Shown piece after piece: positions 53,000 to 62,196 of a stretch of DNA of 64,000 nucleotides (positions are counted from its first letter, which is position 1; the number at the start of each line of letters is the position of its first letter). The stretch is from JACMLD01 sp044223995. Its GTDB lineage: Bacteria > Bacteroidota > Bacteroidia > Chitinophagales > Chitinophagaceae. The position numbers and the translations under genes are program-made. The stretch lies in the NCBI GenBank assembly GCA_044223995.1, contig JBGALE010000004.1, forward strand, positions 248,001-312,000, read 5' to 3'. The notes under the pieces are model-generated. The model did no database searches. It saw only the letters and a list, made by a program, of their open reading frames with translations, and was not told where the DNA came from.

Positions 53000-55420
53000 T
53001 TATTCTGTCCTCAAATTCTTTACCGGGTTGGCCATTGCCGCCCTGACGGCCTGGAAACTGACTGTGGCGAGTGCAATACATATCGATGTAATGCCGCCGG
53101 CTACAAATAACCACCAGCTCAGGTTGATCCGGAACGGATAGTTCTGTAACCATTGGTGCATAAAATACCAGGCGAGGGGCGCTGCAATAGCAAAGGCAAT
53201 CGCTATTAAAATGATAAACTCCCTGGAGAACAGATACACAATATTGAAAGTTTTTGCCCCCAGCACCTTCCTGATGCCGACTTCCCTGGTACGTTGAACA
53301 GCCATGAATGAGGCAAGGCCATACAAGCCGAGGCAACTCAGAACGATGGCTATCAGGGCAAATATTTTATACAATTGCGACAATTGGTTCTCCTGTTTAT
53401 AAAAACTTTCAATTTTGTCGTCCAGGAATTTATACTCAAATACAAAACTGGGAAATGCCACATCCCATATTTTTTCAACAGACTTCATGGTAGCTGCAAT
53501 ATCGGCAGTGGACAGCCTGATACCGGCATCGCTGTAGGCCCTTTTATATGTAGACATCATTACCGGCGCCAAATCGCGGCGAAAAGAGCGTGCATTGAAT
53601 TCTTTCACTACGCCTACAATCGGCCCTTTAAAATAGCCTCCGGCAAAACTAATTTCCTTGTTTAAAGCGTCTTTTGGATCTTTTATGCCCAGGTTTTTGA
53701 CCAATAATTCATCAACAAGATATTCCCGAACCGTATCGGAAGGCTGAAGGTTTCTTCCTGCTACCAGGGATAATTTATAGGTAGGGAGGTATTGGTAATC
53801 GGTCCATTTTAGAATGGCATAAAAATCGGTTTCCTTTACTGAATGGTTAAAAGTAAAAGTAGTCCAGTTATCATTGTCGTCTTCTGCAGGAGTTGATGAG
53901 CTAAAGCTGATGTCACCGACCCCTTTGAGGTTGCTTAGTTCTTTTCTTACATATTCCAGTTTGGTTGCAGAAATACTGTCAGAAGGAAAGGGCACATTTA
54001 CCAGTGCTGATTTGTCGAAACCCAATGGCTGGTGAACGAAATAATTCATTTGTTTTGCAATAACCAATGTGCCAATGATAAGAGCCTGTGCAATGATGAA
54101 CTGGAATACTACCAGTCCTCTTCTCAATGACATACCTTTTGTGTTCCCCGACGCAAGTTTACTTTTCAGCGCATTGATGGGGTTAAAGCCGGATAATACC
54201 ACAGATGGATAAAATCCTGCCAGCAAAGTAACGATGACCAGTGACGCAAGAAGGAACAGCACAATAGTTGGATTGTGTGTGACGGTAAATTCCAATGGTA
54301 GTTCCAGTATTTTACCGACAAATGGCAGCGTGAGTATGGTAATAAATACTGACAACAGCAACGCGGTGACCACGATGAGAAATGTTTCAGTAATAAATTG
54401 GATTTTCAGTTGGGTTTTGTTACTGCCGAGTACTTTTCTTACACCTACTTCTTTGGCCCGGTTCACTGCCTGTGCGGTAGACAGGTTGATAAAATTTACG
54501 CAGGCTATCAGCAAAATAAATGATGCAATCATCCAAAGCGCTCTAATAAGCACGGGGCTGAATGTTTTTCCGCTGAAGTTGCCAATCTTCATAGTGTCAT
54601 AATGAACTTCTTGTAATGGTTGTATGATATGACTGTCTTTATCGTCTGCTGGTTCCATTTTTTTGGAAAGCGCCCTGAGTTGCGTATTAAAATTCTGTAC
54701 TGAAAAATTATCGGGCGCCAGTATATAACATCCAAAACTGGCATTGGTGGCAGCCCATTCAGTTGATTTTGCAATATCAGCTGTAAACCCCGTTCCATAA
54801 GCAATGGCTGCTTTCAACTGAAAATCTGTATTGGCGGGAATGCTGGCGAGGATTCCGGTAACTTTTAAGGTATATACATTTCTCCACTTAATCGATTGCC
54901 CCATCGCTGTTTTCCAATCGCCAAAATATTTTTCAGCAGTTTCTTTGGTCAGCAATACGTTGTTGGGGTTTTTCAGGGTTGCATATGATCCGGCGAGCAA
55001 CGGGAAATCGAACATCGAAAAGAAAGCCGGTTCAAGAAAAAACACACCGTTCTCTTCCTTGAATTTTTTTGTCGTTTGCCCATTGATGTCCAGCACTTGT
55101 ATCTGGTCGTTGCCATCATGATATATGGAGGCAACTTGTTCGAGTTGCGGGAAGTTGGCTTTCAGCGCTGGTGCTATGCCATAGGGTACGGCGGAGCCAT
55201 AAAAAATAGAGGCAGCATCCGCGTGGTGATATTCCGTGAGCGCCCGGTAAATCCGGTTTTTTTTTGAATGAAAATTTTCAAAACTTAATTCAAACTGGAT
55301 TACGATGAATATCACCATACAAACAGCGATGCCTGCGGCAAGCCCGGCAATGTTGATGATAGTAAAATTCCTGTTGCGGGTTAAATTTCTGAGTGCTGTT
55401 TTGAAATAGTTTTTAATCAT
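53000..55420 (-). CDS. MacB/FtsX-type ABC transporter permease
   Basis: 806 aa. An N-terminal membrane helix (FTIINIAGLAAGIAVCMVIF) leads to a MacB-like periplasmic domain. There are three further helices in an FtsX block around residues 290-410 (FILLIACVNFINLSTAQAVN, with VGVRKVLGSNKTQLK), a second periplasmic domain, and a final FtsX block ending LRTE. This double-FtsX layout is the usual Bacteroidota permease of 780-810 residues. The cognate ATPase is not adjacent. Such permeases export lipids, peptides or antibiotics or drive mechanotransmission; the substrate is unknown. It is the intact paralog of the broken gene behind it. Confidence 0.9.
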   Translation of the reverse strand: MIKNYFKTALRNLTRNRNFTIINIAGLAAGIAVCMVIFIVIQFELSFENFHSKKNRIYRALTEYHHADAASIFYGSAVPYGIAPALKANFPQLEQVASIYHDGNDQIQVLDINGQTTKKFKEENGVFFLEPAFFSMFDFPLLAGSYATLKNPNNVLLTKETAEKYFGDWKTAMGQSIKWRNVYTLKVTGILASIPANTDFQLKAAIAYGTGFTADIAKSTEWAATNASFGCYILAPDNFSVQNFNTQLRALSKKMEPADDKDSHIIQPLQEVHYDTMKIGNFSGKTFSPVLIRALWMIASFILLIACVNFINLSTAQAVNRAKEVGVRKVLGSNKTQLKIQFITETFLIVVTALLLSVFITILTLPFVGKILELPLEFTVTHNPTIVLFLLASLVIVTLLAGFYPSVVLSGFNPINALKSKLASGNTKGMSLRRGLVVFQFIIAQALIIGTLVIAKQMNYFVHQPLGFDKSALVNVPFPSDSISATKLEYVRKELSNLKGVGDISFSSSTPAEDDNDNWTTFTFNHSVKETDFYAILKWTDYQYLPTYKLSLVAGRNLQPSDTVREYLVDELLVKNLGIKDPKDALNKEISFAGGYFKGPIVGVVKEFNARSFRRDLAPVMMSTYKRAYSDAGIRLSTADIAATMKSVEKIWDVAFPSFVFEYKFLDDKIESFYKQENQLSQLYKIFALIAIVLSCLGLYGLASFMAVQRTREVGIRKVLGAKTFNIVYLFSREFIILIAIAFAIAAPLAWYFMHQWLQNYPFRINLSWWLFVAGGITSICIALATVSFQAVRAAMANPVKNLRTE

Positions 55421-55884
55421 GGCAGTAACCTGGTTTAAGCTGTATTAATACATTGTGTCGGGAGGCAAAGGATCGGCTACCGATACTAAGGCCATAAAGA
55501 TGCCATTTTGCTAAATCAGTGGAAATAAATGATCTACATTTTAAATCCACTCCAGATTGTGCGGTTTTGAAACCGGGGGTGTTCGATTTTGGTACACAGG
55601 GAAACAATCAGTAATTACATAACAGGCACTATTAGTTGTTTAACCTGTTGGAACTTGCTTATTCAAACCGGTTACCCTGAATACAATGCAGGGGCCATAA
55701 TTTCTATTTGTTCATCCCCACCTGTAAATTAATGACAGCAGTTTACAGCAAAAAAATCCATGCAGTTTAACATTGACAAACTATAAATCACTATCGCCTT
55801 AATTGGCCTTACATTTTTATTTAACGTAACCCAAACACAAATTTTCTTATTTTAGTTCAGCTTCCTTTATGGTAATTCAATGTG
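55421..55884. other. 464-bp intergenic region between divergent permease and regulator genes
   Basis: Contains a perfect palindrome TGTATTAATACA at 55441-55452, only 21 bases before the permease start, which could be an operator. The rest is A/T-rich toward the regulator gene. No gene seen. Confidence 0.5.
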
Positions 55885-57057
55885 ATGCTGTCAAAATTTT
55901 TTCAAACGATAATACTGGTGGGAGTGGTGCAGGGCTTCGTCGTGAGCAGCCTCTTGTTTTTTGTAAAGAAAAATAAGTTGCAAAACCGCCTGCTGGCTGC
56001 GCTAATCCTGGTGATAACACTTGCAGGATTTAACCTGTATGGCAATTTTGCAAACTGGTTTGGATCACCCTTGCTGCGATTTATTACAGACATCGTTCCG
56101 TTGGTGATGCCTATGGCCATTGGCCCACTGATGTATTTTTATGTACAGGCCGTATTATCACCAGGCTTCCAGATGGGAAAAAAACAGAAACGTCATTTCA
56201 TCCCCCTGGTGATTGACCTTGTTCCAGCATTTGTGCCCATTTTATACCTGGTATTGCTGCTGACAAAACTCATTGCCAGGAACCCGGCACCTTGGGGAAA
56301 TTTTATCGATACCTATAATGTTTATGCCGATATTCCACGTTGGTTGTCGGTTACGATCTATGTTTGGTTTTCTTCAAAATATATTTCCAAATACATCAGC
56401 AAACGCCAGGGCACCCTCAATGGTCAGTCCTTACATGTAAAATGGCTGCAGCAATTTGTACGTGTATTCATGGTATTCCAGGCGGTATGGCTCATCTATT
56501 TAATTCCTTATATCATCCCGCGGTACTCCGATTGGTTGCTGAGTACATTTGACTGGTACCCGTTGTACATTCCAATGGCGGTGATGGTGTACTGGTTGGG
56601 AATAAAAGGATATATGATTACACAACAGCAGGCACTCACGGATAAAAAAATAGCCGCAGGAAGTACCAGCCTTTCGCCGGAACTGGTGCAGCAGGTAATG
56701 ACCGCGCTTGAACATTCGATGAAAACAGATAATATGTACCTCAACCCGGCTCTCAGCCTTACATTATTATCGGAGCATACAGGCTTTAACCAAAAAGCAA
56801 TTTCAACAGTACTGAATCAGTATATGCAAACCAGTTTTAATGATTATGTGAACGGCTACCGGGTAACAGCATTCAAGGAAAAGGCGGCACAACCCGATGC
56901 CGGCCGGCTGACCATTGCAGGGATAGCATTTGAGTGCGGTTTTAGTTCGCAGGCTACTTTCCAGCGGGTTTTTAAACACACTACCGGGCTCACACCCAAA
57001 GCATTCCTCTCAAAAAAGGAAGAAACGGCTGAAAACAATGCTCAAATCATGATGTGA
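55885..57057 (+). CDS. Membrane-anchored AraC-type transcriptional regulator
   Basis: 390 aa from the ATG at 55885; a GTG three bases upstream is equally in frame. The N-terminal half has about seven hydrophobic helices (e.g. FFQTIILVGVVQGFVVSSLL, PLVMPMAIGPLMYFYVQAVL, HFIPLVIDLVPAFVPILYLV). The C-terminal AraC double helix-turn-helix lies at about 290-380 (LTLLSEHTGFNQKAISTVLN, then IAGIAFECGFSSQATFQRVF and KHTTGLTPKAFL). This is a one-component membrane-bound regulator whose ligand is probably sensed by the membrane part. The adjacent serine hydrolase gene may be a target. Confidence 0.85.
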   Translation: MLSKFFQTIILVGVVQGFVVSSLLFFVKKNKLQNRLLAALILVITLAGFNLYGNFANWFGSPLLRFITDIVPLVMPMAIGPLMYFYVQAVLSPGFQMGKKQKRHFIPLVIDLVPAFVPILYLVLLLTKLIARNPAPWGNFIDTYNVYADIPRWLSVTIYVWFSSKYISKYISKRQGTLNGQSLHVKWLQQFVRVFMVFQAVWLIYLIPYIIPRYSDWLLSTFDWYPLYIPMAVMVYWLGIKGYMITQQQALTDKKIAAGSTSLSPELVQQVMTALEHSMKTDNMYLNPALSLTLLSEHTGFNQKAISTVLNQYMQTSFNDYVNGYRVTAFKEKAAQPDAGRLTIAGIAFECGFSSQATFQRVFKHTTGLTPKAFLSKKEETAENNAQIMM

Positions 57058-57115
57058 GCATTCCTTTCTTTGCCCCGATGGCAACGACTGAAGAAATTTG
57101 TACAAAATTTTTACC

Positions 57116-58567
57116 ATGAAAAATTGTACGCGCGCTTTTGTCTTGCTGGCATTCCTTACTACAACGCATATTTGCGATGCACAACAACGGCTGATCCTTC
57201 GGCCGGATGGAAAATCGTTGTCATCAAAATCCATTGACGGCATTGTACAGCAGCTAATGGATACAGCCGATGTGGCAGGTATGTGCATCGGTATCATCAG
57301 CGATAATAAACCTGTGTATGTAAAAGGCTATGGTTTCAGCAACAGGATTACAGGTAAACGAAATGATACATCCACCTGTTTCTATGCAGCTTCCCTGGCA
57401 AAATCCCTCTTTGCATATATCGTACTGCAATTGGTGGATGAAGGCAAACTTGACCTTGATAAACCTTTATATACCTATTTACCCAAACCAATACCAGCCT
57501 ATGACAATTATAAAGACCTGGCTGGAGATGATCGCTGGAAATTAATTACGGCAAGACATTGCCTTGACCATACTACCGGCTTCCCCAACTGGCGGCAGGG
57601 CAACCCGCATGGAAATAATAAACTGGAAATATTTTTTACACCCGGCCAGCGCTATGAATACAGCGGTGAAGGCATCACCTTACTGCAACTGGCGGTAGAA
57701 ACCATCACAGGCAAAGGGCTGGAAGTATTGGCGCAGGAGAAAATATTTCGCCCCTTTGGTATGCACAGGACAAGCTTTGTATGGCAGCCTTCTTTTGAAA
57801 GCGATTATGCAATGGGCCATGATCAGAATGGCGATACGCTTGCAAAATCAAAAAGAAAAGAAGCCTATGCTGCCGGCTCCATGGAAACCACCATTGCAGA
57901 TTACACAAGATTCATGTCGGCTGTACTGAATGGAAAAAGACTGTCGGAAAAATCGCACAGTGACATGTTTTCAACACAGATAAGAATTTATTCGAGGGCG
58001 CAGTTTTTCTTCCTGAACAACGACAGTACCGATGAAGTGAAGAACGCAGCACTTGGATATGGGCTCGGGTGGGGATTGTTTAAAAGCACTTACGGCAAAG
58101 CATTCTTTAAGGAAGGACATATAGACGGCTGGATGCATTATGTTATAGCATTTCCGGAAAAGAAAACAGCGCTGGTGATTATGACCAACAGTTCGAACGG
58201 CGAGAGTATTTTTAAAGAAATCGTTGAAAAATTAACCGGCGTTACTATTCCCTGGCAGTGGGAAGGATATTTTCCTTACCGCGCAAATATAAAACTGCCC
58301 ATTGAAGTGCTGCAACAATATGCAGGCGTATACGATGGAAGATTGCGGGCGGAGGTTTTTATCGACAATGGCCGCCTGAAAGTAAAATCGGAAACAGTCC
58401 ATTTACCACCCACCAACTTGTATGCCACCAACGATCATCATTTCTATCTAAAAATTATGGAGACAGATATTGAATTTGTTAAAGGACCTGACGGAAAAAT
58501 TGTAAAAGCAGTATTGGAAGATGAAGGCGAACATTACGAATTGCAAAAAGTGAATGACAAAAAATAA
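57116..58567 (+). CDS. Serine hydrolase of the beta-lactamase/DD-peptidase (class C-like) family
   Basis: 483 aa from the ATG at 57116; the longer frame starts 18 bases earlier. The signal peptide ends near residue 22 (THICDAQ). The catalytic Ser-x-x-Lys motif is S93-L-A-K96 (YAASLAKSLF), and the Tyr motif is YSGEGITLLQLA near residue 180. A C-terminal beta-barrel-like extension (VLQQYAGVYDGRLRAEVFID) is the DUF3471-type lid found in many Bacteroidota members. The family cleaves D-amino peptides, esters or lactams in the periplasm; the substrate is unknown. Confidence 0.88.
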   Translation: MKNCTRAFVLLAFLTTTHICDAQQRLILRPDGKSLSSKSIDGIVQQLMDTADVAGMCIGIISDNKPVYVKGYGFSNRITGKRNDTSTCFYAASLAKSLFAYIVLQLVDEGKLDLDKPLYTYLPKPIPAYDNYKDLAGDDRWKLITARHCLDHTTGFPNWRQGNPHGNNKLEIFFTPGQRYEYSGEGITLLQLAVETITGKGLEVLAQEKIFRPFGMHRTSFVWQPSFESDYAMGHDQNGDTLAKSKRKEAYAAGSMETTIADYTRFMSAVLNGKRLSEKSHSDMFSTQIRIYSRAQFFFLNNDSTDEVKNAALGYGLGWGLFKSTYGKAFFKEGHIDGWMHYVIAFPEKKTALVIMTNSSNGESIFKEIVEKLTGVTIPWQWEGYFPYRANIKLPIEVLQQYAGVYDGRLRAEVFIDNGRLKVKSETVHLPPTNLYATNDHHFYLKIMETDIEFVKGPDGKIVKAVLEDEGEHYELQKVNDKK

Positions 58568-58585
58568 ACGGATAGCGCTCAAATA

Positions 58586-58616
58586 AAACAGGTGTCTTTT
58601 TTACAGACACCTGTTT
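58586..58616. terminator. Bidirectional terminator between converging genes
   Basis: AAACAGGTGTC (58586-58596) pairs with GACACCTGTTT (58606-58616) in an 11-bp perfect stem. It lies between the serine hydrolase and MBL hydrolase stops. Confidence 0.8.
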
Positions 58617-58640
58617 GCAAATATTTCCGGATGGTACTGT

Positions 58641-59540
58641 TTATTTCGCAGTCAGCTCATCATAGGCTGCACCCAATGGCCTTTGTATGCCATCGCCTTT
58701 CCACTCGGGTGACCCGGGTATTTCGGTTGATTTTAAAATATCGTCTTTTGACTTGCCTGCTTTTATTTCACCATCAACGAATTTTAGCACATTGCCCAGG
58801 TATTCACCAAATTTTTTCAAATCATCGGCCGTTCCGGTAACATTGTACCCTTCGCCGGCATGGCCAAATACATAGGTAGTTTTCTTGCTGAATTTATTTA
58901 CTGCTTTGTCCAGTACTTCTATCCAGCTTTTTATGTTAGCGCCTGCAGAACGATCTACAAACGGATGGCGCCTGTTGAATACCAAATCTCCCATGTGAAC
59001 AATGTCATCGTCAACAAGATGTACGAGGCTGTCACCATTGGTATGACCGGCACCATAATAATAAAGGCATATTTTTTCGCCGGCTACTTTATCGCACCAT
59101 GTATCAGTATAAGTTTGATCGGGATATAATTGTTTGTCTTCTGTTTTCTGTGTCCTGGCCACATTTTCCTGGTTGGTTTTTGAATTCACATGTGCCAGTA
59201 CATGTTCTGTTATCCCTTTGAAAGAAATATTGCCTGCTGTATGATCACCGTGGTGGTGTGTATTGATCAATATCTTGAATGGCTGCTGGCTCTGCAATTT
59301 TATCTGGTCAATCAGGTGTTGCGATTGTTCAGGAAACTGTGCATCCACTACCGTAATACCTTTTTTGGCCAGCATAAATGCAATGGTGCCACCTTTCTCC
59401 GTAAAGATACCCGTATCTTTTGTGAGCATGGTTATTTTAAATGCAGGCTGCTGAAACAGGGAAGCCAGCAATTGTTTTTGTGCCAGTAATAGCCCGGCAG
59501 TTGTTAGCGCTGTATTGCGGATAAAAATTTTTCGTTGCAT
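58641..59540 (-). CDS. MBL-fold metallo-hydrolase, exported
   Basis: 299 aa. The N-terminus has a hydrophobic export signal with a leading Arg (MQRKIFIRNTALTTAGLLLA). The zinc-binding HxHxDH motif is H95-x-H97-x-D99-H100 (INTHHHGDHTAGN), with GAGHTNGDSLVHLVDDD and FGHAGEGYNVT providing the later ligands. The family hydrolyses esters, thioesters or lactams in the periplasm. It converges with the serine hydrolase gene. Confidence 0.9.
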   Translation of the reverse strand: MQRKIFIRNTALTTAGLLLAQKQLLASLFQQPAFKITMLTKDTGIFTEKGGTIAFMLAKKGITVVDAQFPEQSQHLIDQIKLQSQQPFKILINTHHHGDHTAGNISFKGITEHVLAHVNSKTNQENVARTQKTEDKQLYPDQTYTDTWCDKVAGEKICLYYYGAGHTNGDSLVHLVDDDIVHMGDLVFNRRHPFVDRSAGANIKSWIEVLDKAVNKFSKKTTYVFGHAGEGYNVTGTADDLKKFGEYLGNVLKFVDGEIKAGKSKDDILKSTEIPGSPEWKGDGIQRPLGAAYDELTAK

Positions 59541-59642
59541 ATAGTTATGGTATTAATGATGATTAAAGTTAACGATTCGGGCTTTGAAAAGTTCGGCATT
59601 CGCCCAAAACTCTTTTGGCTTAACATAAGTCCTGCATTTATT

Positions 59643-60890
59643 TTAATATTCAAGCTTTCGAAGGGTGGGCGCCTTGAACCAGGTAGATACCACCACCAGC
59701 CATGTCATGCATCCGCCAAAGACCACCGAAGGAACCACGCCCAGGAGTTTGGCAGCGATACCGCTTTCAAACTGTCCCAGTTCATTGCTTGAATTAATGA
59801 ACATAGAGTTGACGCTCATCACGCGGCCACGCATTTGATCAGGTGTTTTCAATTGCATGATGGTCCCGCGTATTACAACGCTGATGCCATCAAGCATTCC
59901 ACTGATCATAAGGGCAAGGAAGGATAACCAGAATAGTTTTGACAGGGCAAATATGATGATACAGGTGCCGAAGCCGGCGACGGCAAATAACAATGTTTTC
60001 CCCTGCCGGCGGCGAAGCGGGTATAAAGTTAGCAATACGACAATACAAATAGAACCCAAATCGGAAGCGCCATTGAGAAAACCAAATCCCTGTGGCCCTA
60101 CTTTTAATATATCCCTCGCAAAAACCGGTACCATCGCCACAGCACCTCCAAATAAAACAGCAAAAAGGTCAAGCGAAATGGCGCCCAGCAGTTCTTTCGT
60201 TTTAAAAACAAAATGCAAACCCTCTTTTACACTGTCAAGTGTCCGCTTATCACCCGGAACATTCAGTGCCGGTTTGGGTTTTAAACCGGTTAATACCATC
60301 AATGCTGTAAATACCAGGCTGGCGATGACTATCAGTGCGCCGGTATTTCCCAAACCTGCTATTAAAAAACCACCAATGGCATGTCCACTCACGGATGCAG
60401 ATAACCAGGCACCCTGGTTCCAGGTGGTTGCATTCTGTAAAATATTTTTCGGGACCACCTGTGCCAGCACTACATTGAATACCGGGCCGGTAAAAGAACG
60501 GACCACGCCTGTACCAAAGATGACACTGCAAATACACACTGCTATAACGTGTGGGTGTAACCGCGCTGCGGTAAATGAAGTGGAAAGGAATAATAATATC
60601 AGTACTGCCAGGAGGTAAAGTGAAACTCCCCGTAACAGTAATTTTCTTTTCTCACTGATATCAATGACATGACCGGCATACAGCGCCAGTGAAAATGCCG
60701 GAATAAATTCAGATAAACCCACGAGGCCGATGGCAATAGGTGCATTGGTAAGATTATAAATCCACCAGCCTACCAGTGTACTCATCATGCGGAGCCCCAT
60801 GATAAATAAAAATCGTCCTGCTACGAGGTTTCGGTATTCTTTAATCCTTATTGCGGAAAACGGATCCCTGCTTTGTTGTACAATCGCCAT
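59643..60890 (-). CDS. MFS exporter (EntS-like)
   Basis: 415 aa with about twelve hydrophobic segments. Starts with FSAIRIKEYRNLVAGRFLFI and has the motif-A-like region ALYAGHVIDISEKRKLLLRG, as in the EntS/MFS_3 subfamily exporters. The middle loop (residues about 190-215) includes LKPKPALNVPGDKRTLDSVK. The substrate is unknown. It lies in a run of minus-strand genes with the deoxynucleoside kinase and folK but with 69-base gaps. Confidence 0.87.
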   Translation of the reverse strand: MAIVQQSRDPFSAIRIKEYRNLVAGRFLFIMGLRMMSTLVGWWIYNLTNAPIAIGLVGLSEFIPAFSLALYAGHVIDISEKRKLLLRGVSLYLLAVLILLFLSTSFTAARLHPHVIAVCICSVIFGTGVVRSFTGPVFNVVLAQVVPKNILQNATTWNQGAWLSASVSGHAIGGFLIAGLGNTGALIVIASLVFTALMVLTGLKPKPALNVPGDKRTLDSVKEGLHFVFKTKELLGAISLDLFAVLFGGAVAMVPVFARDILKVGPQGFGFLNGASDLGSICIVVLLTLYPLRRRQGKTLLFAVAGFGTCIIIFALSKLFWLSFLALMISGMLDGISVVIRGTIMQLKTPDQMRGRVMSVNSMFINSSNELGQFESGIAAKLLGVVPSVVFGGCMTWLVVVSTWFKAPTLRKLEY

Positions 60891-60959
60891 GAGTCGTCAT
60901 TTACTATTGATCTGCTGTGTCCATCCTGTCTGCGGAAGGAATTCTTTTCATAGTGCGGG

Positions 60960-61592
60960 TTAGGGAAGGGTAAAATAATGCTGCCCTTCCTCAAATTCGT
61001 TTTCGAGCGCGTCGGTAATTACTTTCAGGTGTTTTTCATTGCCCAGGAAATCTGCGTTGCTGCAATCAATGAACAGCGTTTTTATATTGTGCTGTTTGAT
61101 ATAGTGGGTATAGGTTTGCTGTATGTTAAACAGGTATTCGTCCATTATCGACTGTTCATAGGATCGGTTGCGTTTTTTAATATTTTCCTGCAGTTTGGTT
61201 ACTGGTGAATGCAGGTATATGAGGATATCGGGTTGTACCAGTTGCTGGTGAATGATTTCAAACAAACGCTGGTACAGGTGAAACTCTTCTTCGGGCAGGT
61301 TGACCTTGGCAAATAACAGGCATTTGGTAAACAGGTAATCGGATACGGTGATGTTCTGAAACAAATCCTTGGTATGGATCAGTTCTTTCAACTGCTTATA
61401 ACGTTCTGCCATGAAAAACAGTTCAAGCGGAAAGGCAAACTGTTTGGGATTTTCATAAAATTTAGGCAGAAAGGGATTGTCAGCAAACTCTTCCAGTATC
61501 AGCCGTGCATTATAATGCCTGGCCAGTAAATGTGCCAGTGTTGTTTTTCCTGCTCCTATATTTCCTTCAATGGTGATGAAGTGATAATTCAT
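60960..61592 (-). CDS. Deoxynucleoside kinase
   Basis: 210 aa. P-loop GNIGAGKTT at residues 10-18, LEEFADNPFLPKFYENPKQF as the substrate-pocket region, and NRSYEQSIMDEYL near residue 145, with the arginine-containing lid of dNK/deoxyguanosine-deoxyadenosine kinases. It phosphorylates deoxynucleosides in the salvage pathway in the cytoplasm; which base is preferred cannot be read. folK lies just upstream on the same strand and is probably in the same transcript. Confidence 0.92.
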   Translation of the reverse strand: MNYHFITIEGNIGAGKTTLAHLLARHYNARLILEEFADNPFLPKFYENPKQFAFPLELFFMAERYKQLKELIHTKDLFQNITVSDYLFTKCLLFAKVNLPEEEFHLYQRLFEIIHQQLVQPDILIYLHSPVTKLQENIKKRNRSYEQSIMDEYLFNIQQTYTHYIKQHNIKTLFIDCSNADFLGNEKHLKVITDALENEFEEGQHYFTLP

Positions 61593-61647
61593 ACGGGTCG
61601 TTAATGGGTTGCTCGCTTTGCAATAGTAAGACCTTAATTATTCACAG

Positions 61648-62130
61648 TTAAGAAAACTTTTTCACAGGCAAAGTATCGGTACACGCATTCTTCATCTGCC
61701 GGATGGTAATATGAAGCACAGGGTGCAGGTAGTTTGCTGCTATTTCATCCAGCGGCAGCAGGGCAAACATGCGATGGGGCAACTGCGGATGTGGTACCGT
61801 GATAAAATCCGTATCGATGATATCGTGGTTGAATAATAAAATATCAATATCAATCGTACGCGGCCCGTATTTCTCTGTACGCCTGCGGCCCATTTTTTCT
61901 TCTATGGAAAGTAATTGCTTCATCAAAGACACTGCATCCATGCCCGTATGCAATTCGAGCGCCTGGTTGAGAAAGGGCCCCTGGTCGGTTTTTCCCCATG
62001 CCGCCGTTTCATACAAGGCAGATTTTTTAACGATTTTACCAAGACCAGCCTCAATTTCACCGGCTGCATGCTCCAAATAGTCCTGCCGATTGCCTACATT
62101 GCCGCCTGTCAGTAAATACACTTTATTCAT
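61648..62130 (-). CDS. folK: 2-amino-4-hydroxy-6-hydroxymethyldihydropteridine pyrophosphokinase
   Basis: 160 aa from the ATG at 62130; the track-like longer start adds four residues. The opening is MNKVYLLTGGNVGNRQDYLE, and the substrate-binding motif MGRRRTEKYGPRTIDIDILL contains GPRxIDIDIL, diagnostic of HPPK, with PHPQLPHRMFALLPLDEIA after it. It transfers pyrophosphate from ATP to the pterin in folate synthesis. It precedes the deoxynucleoside kinase by 55 bases, on the same strand, and is divergent from sppA. Confidence 0.95.
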   Translation of the reverse strand: MNKVYLLTGGNVGNRQDYLEHAAGEIEAGLGKIVKKSALYETAAWGKTDQGPFLNQALELHTGMDAVSLMKQLLSIEEKMGRRRTEKYGPRTIDIDILLFNHDIIDTDFITVPHPQLPHRMFALLPLDEIAANYLHPVLHITIRQMKNACTDTLPVKKFS

Positions 62131-62196
62131 ATATTGTAACAAATGGAGGGTTCAAATATCTCTATTTTTGATTGCTTACTAAAAAGAAGATAAGTT

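Noticed and set aside
59857..60618. 253-codon plus-strand frame opposite the MFS exporter
   Set aside because: Asn/Thr/Pro-rich shadow of a transporter gene; no start or promoter.
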